This document shows positions 48,878-59,399 of a stretch of 64,000 nt of DNA, one piece after another (positions within the stretch are counted from its first letter, which is position 1; each line of letters begins with the position of its first letter). The stretch covers positions 62,001-126,000 of the forward strand of contig JAJEKB010020302.1 of the NCBI GenBank assembly GCA_022393335.1, given 5' to 3'. Below the pieces are notes generated by a model that made no database searches, was not told the DNA's origin, and saw only the letters and a program-made list of their open reading frames with translations. The DNA is from Macrotrachela quadricornifera (Eukaryota > Rotifera > Eurotatoria > Philodinida > Philodinidae). The position numbers and the translations under genes are program-made.

Positions 48878-50821
48878 ATGTCAAACTCATCAACCTTCTC
48901 AAGTATGCTACTTCACTAAAGTTGAAATTCATGTTTTAGTGGTCGAATCTTTTTAGGTAACTCATTACTTAGTGGCGTCGAACCAGACACCTTCCTCGAG
49001 CGACTCCACGAGTCTCTTTGTGTTTGTACAGTGAGTGGTAGTTCACCAGCACTACGGTTCGAAATTCGTCGTATTTATGACGTAGACGCTGAGCATAGAC
49101 AAGAACCAGAGTTTATGTACGGGCAAATCCTAAAAGAAATTTTAATTAGAATGCCATTAACTGCTGAACGAAACACTGAAATGATTGACTTCTTGAAAAG
49201 GAAAAATTTCGGTAAGGAAAAGGAACTTATGGTTATTAAAGCTTTTAAAGACGATTGCTCGCCGACAAACGCGATTCATTGGTATACTTGTGATAAGCTT
49301 ATATATTTCCTTGTAAACAAGGCACTTAGAGAACAAGACATTACTGTGCTTTATCCAATGCAGTTTTTTATTCGTCAGTTGCATGAACAAATAACTCAGC
49401 TCCACATGGATCAAAAATCGGTCTTGCTGAACAAAGATACCAACATTTTAAAGGTTTATCGTGGTGTGTTCCTACCAAAAACTATTTTTGAATTAATTGA
49501 AAGCAAACAACAAGGCGACTTTTTATCGATAAATAGCTTTCTTTCAACGACGACAGACGTCAATACTGCAATTCATTTCTCAGAGAATACGGAGAGCAAA
49601 GTGGATGGAACATCGGTTTTATTCGATATTGAAGTTGATGTGACCAAATGCAAGACACCATTTGCTGACATTCAGAAGGCGAGCCTTGCCAGCTTCGAAA
49701 AAGAGATCTTATTTACCATGGGCACTGTTTTCACAATTCAGTCCAAAGTGAGACATGATGATGGTCTCTGGAAACTGAATCTCAAACTAACGGGCGAAGA
49801 AGATGAGATGCTTCTACAGCTGAAGAAAAATTTAGAGCAAGATGTGTTTCACCTCACACCTTTATTCCAACTGGCAAGACTGATGGAGAAGACAGGACAA
49901 TATGAAGAAGCTATACGATTCTATAAAAAACTACTACCAACTGGAACATACCCAATTGAGGCTCCCTATGATGACGTGGCAGCTGTTTATAATAACTTGG
50001 CAGCATGTTATGCACAGCAGGGAGAGAGGGAAAAGGCAATCGAATGTGTCCAAGAAGCCATACAAATCGTAAAAAAACAAGAAGGTGAATATCATGTAGA
50101 TCTACTTCCCTTTTACAATAATTTGGCCTTAACTTACAAAGCCCAAGGAGACGAGGCGGGCGAACAGGGTAAAAGCGAAGAGAAAAGCAAGATGTACGAC
50201 GCCGCACTGGAATTATTGATGAAAGCCGTATATATTGGTCCACGGTCCGAACCGCAACGGAAAAATCTAGCTCGTCTTGCAACAATTTTCAATACCTTGG
50301 GCTTCATCTACGATGATCAGAAGAAGCTCGATAAAGCGCTCGAATTCTATGAAAAGTCATTAACCATCCGACTACAGCTAGGGCCTGCGCTACATCCTGA
50401 TCTTGCAATCTTGTACGGTAACATCGGCCAAGTTTATCAATCTCAGTGGAATGCGTATCGAGAGATAGATGGGATCCATTTATCGCAGGATTTTATTACT
50501 AAAACGAAAAAGCACTTTGATCAGACAATATCCTATTTCATGAAGGCCAATAAAATACTACTAGCTGCACTTCCTTCCGATCATCGCGATTTAGCCATAA
50601 ATTACAACAACATCGCTATGGCATACTATTTTTCTGGACAGCTTCAAGAAGCTATTGAAACTATGGAGAAGGCAATAGCAATTTACTCAAAGAACCGAAG
50701 TTCGCATCGGAAAACAATCACAAGACTGCAAGACTGGGTTGCTGGCGTGAGACAGCAGTTGCACGAACGGAAGAACGCCAGTAGTGGCACTTCGACTGAC
50801 GATGGAGGATCACCAACTTAA
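48878..50821 (+). CDS. ADP-ribosyltransferase-TPR fusion protein
   Basis: Two exons, 48878-48902 and 48957-50821, with a 54-nt GT-AG intron; total 629 residues. The start is the ATG at 48878; without it the frame has only a GTG near 49031. Residues ~60-285 form an ART domain of the R-S-E class: Arg177 in VYRG, Ser205 in FLSTT, and Glu256/Glu258 in FEKE, the ExE used for mono-ADP-ribosyl transfer to arginine. From ~300 on follow kinesin-light-chain-like TPRs (GQYEEAIRFYKKLL, YNNLAACYAQQGEREKAIEC, YNNIAMAYYFSGQLQEAIE). The fusion is expanded in bdelloid rotifers. Targets are unknown; no secretion signal. The last six codons and the stop lie in the terminus of the MITE at 50800-51759. All key residues present. 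Confidence 0.9.
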
Positions 50822-51759
50822 AAATCGCTTTTCCGCTGATACTTTGTGCATAAGTAGATCCTAGTGAAACTAGTAAAAGTCTATAATGATAAGCGCTAAT
50901 AGGCCTTTCTTTCCGAGTTCTAGTCGTTTTACTAAAATTTCAACCTGCGTCTGAGTTCGGGTTCGGCGGGGCTACCCCGATCCCTAGCTTTTTTCCGAAC
51001 CCGACCTCGATCCCATCGGGACCGGGATCAAAATCTCGACTTTTGTTCCGATGGAACGGAATCGGGACGGGTATCCCTGTTAAAAAACGGGATCGGGACT
51101 AGGAATCCCGGGAAAATACTTTAATGGGTTAAAAGTCCGGGTGAGTCGTATTCACAGAGAACGCTCACGGCATTGAAAATCTCGAAAAAATATTTTGCCG
51201 GGACCGGAATCGGGACGGGTTTTGTTCTAGCGGGACAAGATCGGGATCGGGATCGGGACAAAAAAACCCGGTCCCGTCGGACCCTAGTCTGAGTACATAC
51301 TCAAAAATCGAATGACCATATTTCGACCTGAATTTCTGTTAATACGCAGGTCTAGCGATAGCTAACAGACCCTAAAAGTTTCAGTTCAATCGGACGCTTC
51401 CTTCATGAGATAATAAATCTTCAAAAAGTACTTATATTTCGCCAATGGTTCGTGAAAATTTGTTTATTTTGAAAATTTATTATCTCATGAAGGAAGCGTC
51501 CGATTGAACTGAAACTTTTAGGGTCTGTTAGCTATCGCTAGACCTGCATATTGACAGAAATTCAGGTCGAAATATGGTCATTCGATTTTTGAGTATGTAC
51601 TCAGACGCAGGCTGAAATTTTAGTAAAACGACTAGAACTCGGAAAGAAAGGCCTATTAGCGCTTATCATTTTAGACTTTTACTAGTTTCACTAGGGTCTA
51701 CTTATGCACAAAGTAGCAGCTGAAAAGTGATTTTTAAGTTGGTGACCCCCCCTTGTGAG
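50800..51759. mobile_element. Palindromic PIF-like MITE, split by a hAT MITE
   Basis: The left end CGATGGAGGATCACCAACTT and the right end complement (GGGGGGGTCACCAACTTAAA) are inverted copies. The arms continue through ACTTTGTGCATAAGTAGATC and AGGCCTTTCTTTCCGAGTTC, centred near 51440. Block order matches the element at 19989-20607 (CACCAACT, TGTGCATAAG, GGCCT, TTTTACT.AAATTTCA). The left arm is split at 50957-51286. The outermost bases and target duplication are uncertain. Confidence 0.8.
50957..51286. mobile_element. hAT MITE with GGGATCGGG body, copy 1
   Basis: Flanked by the perfect 8-bp duplication GTCTGAGT (50949-50956, 51287-51294). Ends TCGGGTTCGGCGGGGC and complement TAGGGTCCGACGGGAC. 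The body is dense in CCCGATCCC/GGGACGGG. Inverted relative to the copy at 58551-58867. The empty site is preserved in the opposite arm of the host palindrome. Confidence 0.9.
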
Positions 51760-51837
51760 TAAAACTCCTGAAAAATCAATTTTGGACCATTGTTTCACTG
51801 TACTTTTTCACATTTTCTCAGATCATTTACAATCTGC

Positions 51838-52515
51838 TAAGGCTTCAGTATACGCGATTTTGCGGATCTTTGCAAAAGTTTGAAATTCTTCTGGATGAAA
51901 ATGTGCAAATGAAGCTTCTCTAGAAACTCGCTCAGAGTTTTCCCGAAGAAAAATGAATACTAAGCAATTGATAGTTCACTGCTATCGAAGATTGTGGAAA
52001 TTGACCTCGAACTCGTATGCAGAGATTGAGAATCTTTATCTGTTGATGAACATAACGCGAGTAACATCTAGGGAAGAGGAAGCGAAATGGAGAAACTATT
52101 GCTCGTTTCTATTGGAGCACTGCAACGCGATTCATATGCAGGAAGACAAAGAACGATAGGATGAGTCAGCGAACTCTGTGAGCTTCTACATAAGTGACGA
52201 GAGCAACTGAGTTCAAAAATCATCAAGTGATCCGATCATGTATAGAGGCTTTGCACCGCTTTTACGTACTTATCGTCAAAATCAATCAGACTTCAGTAAG
52301 TCGGTGCACATCTGTTTTAATGGACGGTAGAGAGAGCCGGCAGCACTTATCTAATGCATCAAGCGTCAAAAAGCCGTTTGTTAGATCGACACCGTGTGTT
52401 TTCGATAGATTTTTCGGATTTGAGTAGTGAAGACGAAGATGATGGCGAACGTGAGAGCTCCACGACAAGTGAAGAACTCTTGAGATCACCACCTGCCATT
52501 ACTTTGGCACTTGTA
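51838..52515 (+). pseudogene. Frame-broken coding remnant with acidic-Ser tail
   Basis: Readable pieces on the plus strand shift between frames. RFCGSLQKFEILLDENVQMK is followed by MNTKQLIVHCYRRLWKLTSN...EIENLYLLMNI..REEEAKWRNYCSF and LLDRHRVFSIDFSDLSSEDE...REESSTTSEELLRSPP. Stops separate them. The composition is clearly protein-like, but I do not recognise the family. It abuts the Tc1/mariner-like insertion at 52516. Confidence 0.5.
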
Positions 52516-53456
52516 TAGCGTTGCCCAGAAGTCCTGACTCGATTCTTATAATTAATTTTTTTATATTAAAACAAATACTTAAAAATTTGTCTCTTTGATA
52601 AAAAGATGCAGTAAAAGACGCTTTATAAAACAGTCAATGGCTGATCCTCTTTAATTCATATAGTAAGAAAGTTATATGCTTAGAAATGTGCTTCACAAAA
52701 AAGAAAAATTAACCGTGGACTTTCTTCGTCTGGTAATGCTTTCGGTAAAAGTCTCATAAATCCACCAAAACAAAAGATTTTTCGATCAGGTTTGTTTTGT
52801 TTTGCTGAGAAATGATTGGCCTTCTCTACCTAACTGCAAAATCAAATCTCAAGCACGGATTTGTTTCTTCGTTGCACACGTTGTCGGAAATTCGGGTCTT
52901 CGACTATTGAAACTTCATTCTTGAGCACATCGGCTACTCTAAAAAAATGTTTTCTAGACTACAAAAAAGAGTGCATTCGAAAGTACCAAACACTAATTAA
53001 GTTGTTCCTTTTCCTAAACTTTTTCATGAAAATAATAAGAAAATAAAAAAGTTCGTGTCGAAAAAATACCGAATTTACAAAGGTTTCATTTTTTCCGGCT
53101 CGCGTATAATTTACTTAATTATCTTGATTAAAGAGCTGAAATTAAAGTTTAAGCAGGATTTCGTAGAGAATTTTATGGTGTTTCTATTTAAAAAAGAATT
53201 TGTTTTTAGGAATTTAAGGAACAGAAGTTTAAGCAAAAATATCAGGGTTTGATTCGTCATTAATTTTTCTTTTTTGTGAAGCACATTTCTAAGCATATAA
53301 CCTTCTTACTGTATGAGTTAGAGAGGATCAGCCATTGACTGTTTTGTAGAACGTCTTTTACTGCATTTTTTTATCATAGAGACAAATTTTTAAGTATTCG
53401 TTTTAATATAAAAAAATTAATTATAAGAATCGAGTCAGGACTTCTGGGCCACCCTT
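52516..53456. mobile_element. Tc1/mariner-like non-autonomous element, complete
   Basis: TIRs of ~200 bp: left TAGCGTTGCCCAGAAGTCCT, right complement AAGGGTGGCCCAGAAGTCCT, flanked by TA at 52514-52515 and 53457-53458. A related truncated copy lies at 36223-36930. The interior has no recognisable transposase. The insertion sits at the broken end of the DUF4062 pseudogene. Confidence 0.85.
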
Positions 53457-53458
53457 TA

Positions 53459-54525
53459 TGTCAGATACATCAACTGATTGATGAAGCAACTGTTTAAGCT
53501 CGTGAAGTGATTGTTTGTGTTTAGTCTTGTCCTCACTGACGCGAAACTTCGAGCTAGGTTCACCAATATCCACTAACTCTCGAAAGAAGCAAAGAACGGG
53601 TCAAGGTTTCTGTGCATTATTCATGAGTACACGATGTATTTCTTGCGCTGTCGCCAAAATTACAGCACGAAAATATCATGCAAGTTCGACCGTGCTTACT
53701 TGCGATATAGAATCCATCGTGTTTTTCTTTAGTAATTAACTTCTCCTCATAGCACTTGTCCGCTGCTTTTCGCATAGCGGCCTGTAGCTTGTTCTCCGCG
53801 TCAGCCCATTGCTCATCGTTATCAACTGGCCTCAGGAAATACCGTTGTTCAAGATAGTTCTCATCCAGTTGATACATTTCTGATAAAAGTGGGTGTTTTT
53901 CGGTGTTGGCAAGGAGGCACTCGAAGAGACGGGTCGGCATCTATGTCCGGGTAAATCGGCTGTCATACCGATGACTGAGTAAAATCTTCAAATTAAAGCG
54001 TATAGCGAGGGGTGGAATAATTTTCTGGAAGGTCTTATCACACACTTGGTAGCCATGAATAGGCGATAACAGATATCGAGTTCTTGCAAGCACATGTCTA
54101 CTGTGGTATGAATGTTAGATGTGGTCGATTGGATGCCTCAAACGCATATCCGAACACAAAGCGCATGTGACACATTTAGTTATCGTTAAACAGAAAAAAT
54201 ACTTGAAATTGGATGTTGTATTTGGCGAGACAGCACTGACGCAGCCGCGGATAGACACGTTCAATGAGCCCATTGCGTTCATCGGTTGTATCTAGCGAAA
54301 AGATAATAGTTTCTGCCTAGAAAGCAACTTACCTGTGAATGTCGAGCTAACAAAAAGACGCACTGAATTGTATTTCCGATCTTCGACATGATCGAAACGG
54401 TCTCGGTATAGCAATTCGTCTTCCATTTCAATCGATAAAGATATCGATACTGCGGACGGAGTTTGATGAACGAGTGCAAAACTGAGGTCGTGTTTGACAT
54501 AGCCGACGTTTTCTCTGTATGGCAC
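53459..54525 (-). pseudogene. DUF4062 (NPHP3-like NACHT/TPR) gene remnant
   Basis: Minus strand. Exon 1 (54525-54333) ends SVRLFVSSTFT. A 42-nt GT-AG intron (54332-54291) joins it to D.TDERNGLIERVYPRLRQC, so the DUF4062 start (RLFVSSTF.D...ER..L....YP.L) is restored. DMR follows near 54150; a frame change then gives TTVDMCLQELDICYRL. MPTRLFECLLANTEKHPLLS, ENYLEQRYFLRPVDNDEQW and HDGFYIA continue (53940-53700). After a ~51-nt intron come QEIHRVLMNNAQK, a stop, and PVLCFFRELVDIG. The reading ends at the Tc1-like insertion (53457); NACHT and TPR parts are absent from the window. Frame changes plus stop mean it is dead. Confidence 0.75.
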
Positions 54526-55941
54526 TGACTGCGTGACTGATCACTTTTTTTTTCTTTCTTTCTTTCTTTCTTCTGTTGTTCTTCTCAACCAAAAGTCGAT
54601 GCAAACGGTAGCTAAGAAGAAATGACGCTCACGATGCCAACACGCTTCGCTAGAAAACGCATTATGAGAAAGAAATAATGAATTTTTTGTTTCTTAAGTG
54701 TACCTAATCCATCATACAGCATCGCTTGTACTCTAATAGTAACGAACGAATTTTCAAAACATTCAAGACTGGGTTGGATTTGAACAGCTCGTTTGGGCCT
54801 AAGCTTGTTCTGCCAACATCCATTACCAGATGTCTTATTGAAGGCTTGCTTTTCATTCCAATGCAAATGAGGAAACAAATGATACTCATCGCGAGCGACT
54901 AATTCTATCGCGGTCAAGTTGGTTTTCACAGTAAGTTCATATACAAATCTTTATAGACTAAAACGCAAGATATACTATAAGTAATGTTTGCCGTCTCGAC
55001 TTACTTCACGCTCGACTGTGGAGGACAAATAGTATTTTTGGAACACGTGCTTCTGTGTGAAACGGCCGAGTCCACTCAATAGAAATGAGTCAATCGGATC
55101 TCTTTTATACACTTAAGAGTACCCTCAACTACCCCTAGGACAGCTTATGAGGATCCAAGAGTATCTCTACAGTATAGCAGATAGAGATCCAAGGTTTGCC
55201 TTTCTCCCGCTGTATTCTAATAGCACATATTCGTGCTCACTGCACGATCTGAGAATGTAAACACTGATAATCTATCATCAGTCCAGACGCGACGTAGATA
55301 ACTTTTCACAAGTAACGCTCGTCGCTACTACTCACTTAACCCTCGACTGAGTTCTAGTTATCATTATTTCTTGCTGGCCACTGGATTCTGCTCTGGTAAC
55401 TATGCTGGATACGGGCGCATATATACACGTATTACTGGTGACGACTATTCTATAAGATCCAGTCTTTAAACTTTTTGTTAAGATTTTCATATGGCCACGT
55501 GAAGTATAGGTCGCAGGCGGTCATCACTATCTCTACTCCACTCCACTCTTAACTTCTCGGTTTTTTTATATAATGCCAGCATAGCCTAATAAAATACTTC
55601 ATTTTTTTGCTCAAAACATCGTTTACAGGTAATATAAAAACTAAAGCAGTTTTAAGAAAATAGTGACTAGTCGTTCATCGGCATCCCGCAGGGGCGCCAC
55701 TCACGGCTAGCTGCTCTCATGCTGAAGTCTAGTTTCACATAAGTTCACTGTCTTGTGTTCACAACTACACTCATTAACGTTTTACTAACTCGAAAGGATT
55801 GCAGGATCTGTAACGGAAGGATTCTCTGCAGGACATTCGAAGAAAAACAAGTAAAGGCACTGTTAGAGAGCACTCTAACATAGAGAATTACATTCCTTGT
55901 ATATGTACATGCGTTACGCGCGTGCTCTATGTAAGTGTATG
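54526..55941. other. Intergenic with one doubtful frame and a repeat trace
   Basis: A 105-codon minus frame (54929-54612; DEYHLFPHLHWNEK, NSFVTIRVQAMLYDGLGTL) is protein-like but unassigned. A (TTTC)n run lies at 54550-54573. 55125-55205 contains two eroded units of the ~36-bp repeat (GGATCCAAGAGTATCTCTAC) found at 29185-30030. 55675-55735 resembles repeat blocks near 23095. Confidence 0.4.
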
Positions 55942-56101
55942 CATGGGCGGGTCGGACCGTAATTCCAGGGGGGGCAATAAGCACTTTTTCGCTGAAAAAC
56001 GCTTGTTTTCATGACGTTTTCCTTAGAGTTCCAGCCAAAAATTTTTTTTACGGGGGGGGGGGGCAATTGCCCCCTCTCGCACCCCCCCTGGCCCGCCCAT
56101 G
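55942..56101. mobile_element. 160-bp hAT MITE with poly-G core
   Basis: Starts CATGGGCGGGTCGGACCG and ends with the complement of CATGGGCGGGCCAGGGGG, flanked by the perfect 8-bp duplication AGTGTATG (55934-55941, 56102-56109). Contains a G13 run and CAATTGCCCCC, common in hAT MITEs. Confidence 0.9.
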
Positions 56102-57544
56102 AGTGTATGTCTTTTCCTTTCCTTTCTTTTTCGTTTGTATAACTTCTCTAGCATATCTAGGTCAATCTTTTTTTTTTTTCTCTCTTCTTTTCTTCTCTAT
56201 TTCGTCTATGAGAATGATTGAAATTCTCATATCACGTTTGGAAAGAAGATAAATGACGTCATGTGCATGCACTATGTCATGCGGATACATGACGTCATCT
56301 TCTTACTTTTAATATTAACTTAATATTAAGAAGGAGATGTACCCATTATTCTCCTTCTTGTCTTTGTTAAATTTCCTCATAAGCAGGAGAGAACCACGCG
56401 CTGCCCTCCTGCTTGTCTTTGTCTCTTCTCAATTTCTTTATGTGTTTTCTTTTCTTTTTTTCTTTTTAGTTGCGTGATCATATTCGAAGTGGTCCTATAA
56501 AAGGGACATCTTCGGTTGAATAAAATGAAGTTGAAATATCATCATCATTTTCCCCTCTTCTGATCATAAAGTTACAAGTTGGGACCTATGTAACAGGCAC
56601 ATAGATCTATAAATAAGTGCACCATCTCTAAGTTTATGAAACATCGCTGAGAAATTTTAACTATCTTTTTACAAATAACGAATATTGCGATGCATGAGTT
56701 CCTCAAAATCTGATTCAAGGAAGAATAAAATAACAAAATATTGACTGCCTTAAAGACCGGATTCTCAGAATCTGATTGGATTAATCTGGATTTTGGAAAC
56801 CATTTCATTGATTGAAATTTGAAACAGATAAAATCTGATTGCTCAAAAGTCCGATGTGAAAAGTTTGCCACTGACTGAGTTTACTGGCGCACTAATCTGA
56901 TTGAAAGAAAGCCGTGTGCCGAAAATAACTGAGCAGTGATCTTTAAACCGATGTTCTTTTGACCCGGTGACAAGCAAGCTTATTTTACTTTGCCCAATCC
57001 TCCCTTCGTCCATTAAATATACCAGTCTTTGTCTCTACGCTTCTGTAACTACTCACCTAAAAAAACATCACATTTTAAAAGTAGAAGGCAAAAAAGTTAT
57101 CTTAATAATTATAGTAATAGAGATCAGATCCTATATTTAAAGATTATTATTTTGTAGTCATTATGTACGATAGAACTTAAAAATAATCACATACATAACA
57201 TACAATCAATAAATTCCAATAAAGTCATTTTTTCCAACAAGCTGAGTCTGAATTTACTGTATAAGCGAAATGATATTCTCTGCTGTATTCATTCTTTTTC
57301 GAAACAAAATTGTACTACCCCTGACCCTTATTATTCATAGATCACGTTAAACTCCATACTGTCTCGTTACTTATTTTTCGAAGTTGATATTCGCTTACAG
57401 TGATTCATTTGTTGTTTTCTATTCTTTGCTGATATCTAGTTCCTAGGATCCACCAACGACCAACTCGAAGAATCTGTACCACCAGTATCAACTTCATGCC
57501 ATAGTCCCCTAATCAGCACTTCAGTGACAATTTCCTCATTACAA
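56102..57544. other. No supported gene
   Basis: Pyrimidine-rich stretches at 56110-56210 and 56440-56470. A short inverted block (AATCTGATT) occurs several times at 56705-56905, perhaps an eroded element. The minus frame 56871-56572 overlaps these and is not credible. Confidence 0.4.
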
Positions 57545-57785
57545 AATCAGTGTTCTCTTAAAAAAAAACTCTTCTTTTAGCAAAAAAAATTATTTAAAAA
57601 GATTGAAAAGCCAATAGTACCACTCGATTGTCCGTCCTCAAAAATCTTTGGTAAAACTTTATAAAAAATCATTATTTTCTTTAAAAATGCCTATTTTTAA
57701 CATAAAAAATTAATTGAGAAAGTCCAGAAACTAAATGTACCGTTTGATTCCCCCACCACAAAACCCTTTAGTCAAATTTTACAGG
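57545..57785 (+). repeat. ~120-bp tandem repeat family, locus 3
   Basis: Two units with CCAATAGTACCACTCGATTG / TAAATGTACCGTTTGATTCC and CTTTGGTAAAACTTTATAAA-like blocks. Same family as 47820-48235. Confidence 0.75.
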
Positions 57786-57904
57786 AGATACATGTGGCAG
57801 ACAGGTGCCTAATAACCTTTTACACGATGTATTTTTAACCTTGTTGTTCTTTTGATCCTGACAGCCACATGCATACATATATACAAACTTTTTTTTCCAT
57901 ACGA

Positions 57905-58095
57905 CCTTCCATACAGTCGAGGAAATGGGACTTGAGGGCCCATGGGTACTGCTGTATAATAGGACTTGAGGATCTAAGGGTACCCTATATAGTGGCTTAT
58001 TAGGACCTATAGATGCCTCATATGGTAGGTTATGAGCACCTCCATATAATAGAACTTGAAGACCATGGCTACATAGATAGTAGTTAAGCCGATGT
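57905..58095 (-). repeat. ~36-bp repeat cluster related to 29185-30030
   Basis: About four or five degenerate units of ATAGGACTTGAGGATCTAAG followed by GGTACCCTATAT. This is the same unit seen in the arms of the foldback-like element at 29185-30030. Confidence 0.7.
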
Positions 58096-58550
58096 TCTTT
58101 TGATTCTGATGTTTCTTTAACCTGTGACAAGCAAACAAACAAACTATTTTTTTAGCCCTTAATTTCACGCTGAGGTCAATCTATAACATAAAATAAACTC
58201 ATTTACTGAATACAACAGACTCACCGATTAACTTGGAAGGTTTTGAAAAATATCGGGTTCGGTAGTATTGCCACGCAACCTATAATTATATACAAGTAAC
58301 TAATTAATTATGATATGGATTATCAAAAAGGTTCTGCCTTCATAATTTGCATTCAGATGCGCAGGATGTATTTCATAATATGACAAGACACTCACGCAAA
58401 TACTTGATCTTAAAATATCCTCTACATGACGATAATTTTTCATGGATTCACTCGTATTTATATAGCCTACATCGGCAAAACAAAACGATGAATGAGTAGT
58501 GAACAAAAAGGTTCCGTAAGTTTTTAACGCATCCTGAAGGGTACTATAGA

Positions 58551-58867
58551 TAGGGTCCGGCGGGATCGGGTGTTTTTGTCCCGATCCCGATCTTGTCTCG
58601 CTTGAACGAAACCCGTCCCGATTCCGGTCCCGGCAAAATATTTTTTCGGGATTTTCAATGCCGTGAGCATTTTCTGTGAATACGACTCATCCAGACTTTT
58701 AACCCATTAAAGCATTTCCTCGGGATTCCTAGTCCCGATCCCGCTTTTTAACAGGGATACCCGTCCAGATCCCGTTCCGTCGGGACAAAAGTCGAGATTT
58801 TGATCCCGGTCCCGACGGGGTCGGGATCGAGAAAAATTAGGGATCGGGGTAGCCTCGCCGGATCCTA
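58551..58867. mobile_element. hAT MITE with GGGATCGGG body, copy 2
   Basis: TAGGGTCCGGCGGGATCGGG and complement TAGGATCCGGCGAGGCTACC as ends; flanks ACTATAGA (58543-58550) and ACTATAGG (58868-58875), 7 of 8. Inverted copy of 50957-51286, inserted in the left arm of the foldback element. Confidence 0.9.
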
Positions 58868-59399
58868 ACTATAGGGAACTTTTTGAGAGTTATCTCAAGA
58901 TATCACTAATAATATTTTAACGGTTGTCTCGGGGTACTATTAGTAACTTGTTGATGGCTATCACAGAAGTAGTACAGGCAACTTTTTAAGACATATCAGA
59001 GAGCATGTCTCGTAATTCCTTAAGACTGTTTCGTTGCGGTATCCATTATTTTTAAGGTCTAACTTTGAGTGCTATATCTGCTTCCTTCTAGCTATCTAAA
59101 CATACTTCATGGAAGACTTATTTGAGTTAGCAGCTGGAAGAAAATAATTTCAAATGCTAGAGATCATATCAAAACTTCAGACGCCATTGAAAACCGCTGC
59201 AATACACAAAGCAGAGCTGGACACGTCAAGTCAATTTTTACTTGCCCAGAGTAACTTATTAGGAGTTTTTCACTATACTGACTTGATTTAACTGGATTGA
59301 AAAAAAATTTGACAGTCCTGACTTCACTTGATTGACTTGAGAAAAACTTTTCAATGAACTTGACCACACTGGAAAAAAATGGGAGGCCTACCGAACTTC

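Noticed and set aside
49911..50285. 124-codon minus ORF
   Set aside because: Antisense shadow of the TPR-coding exon.
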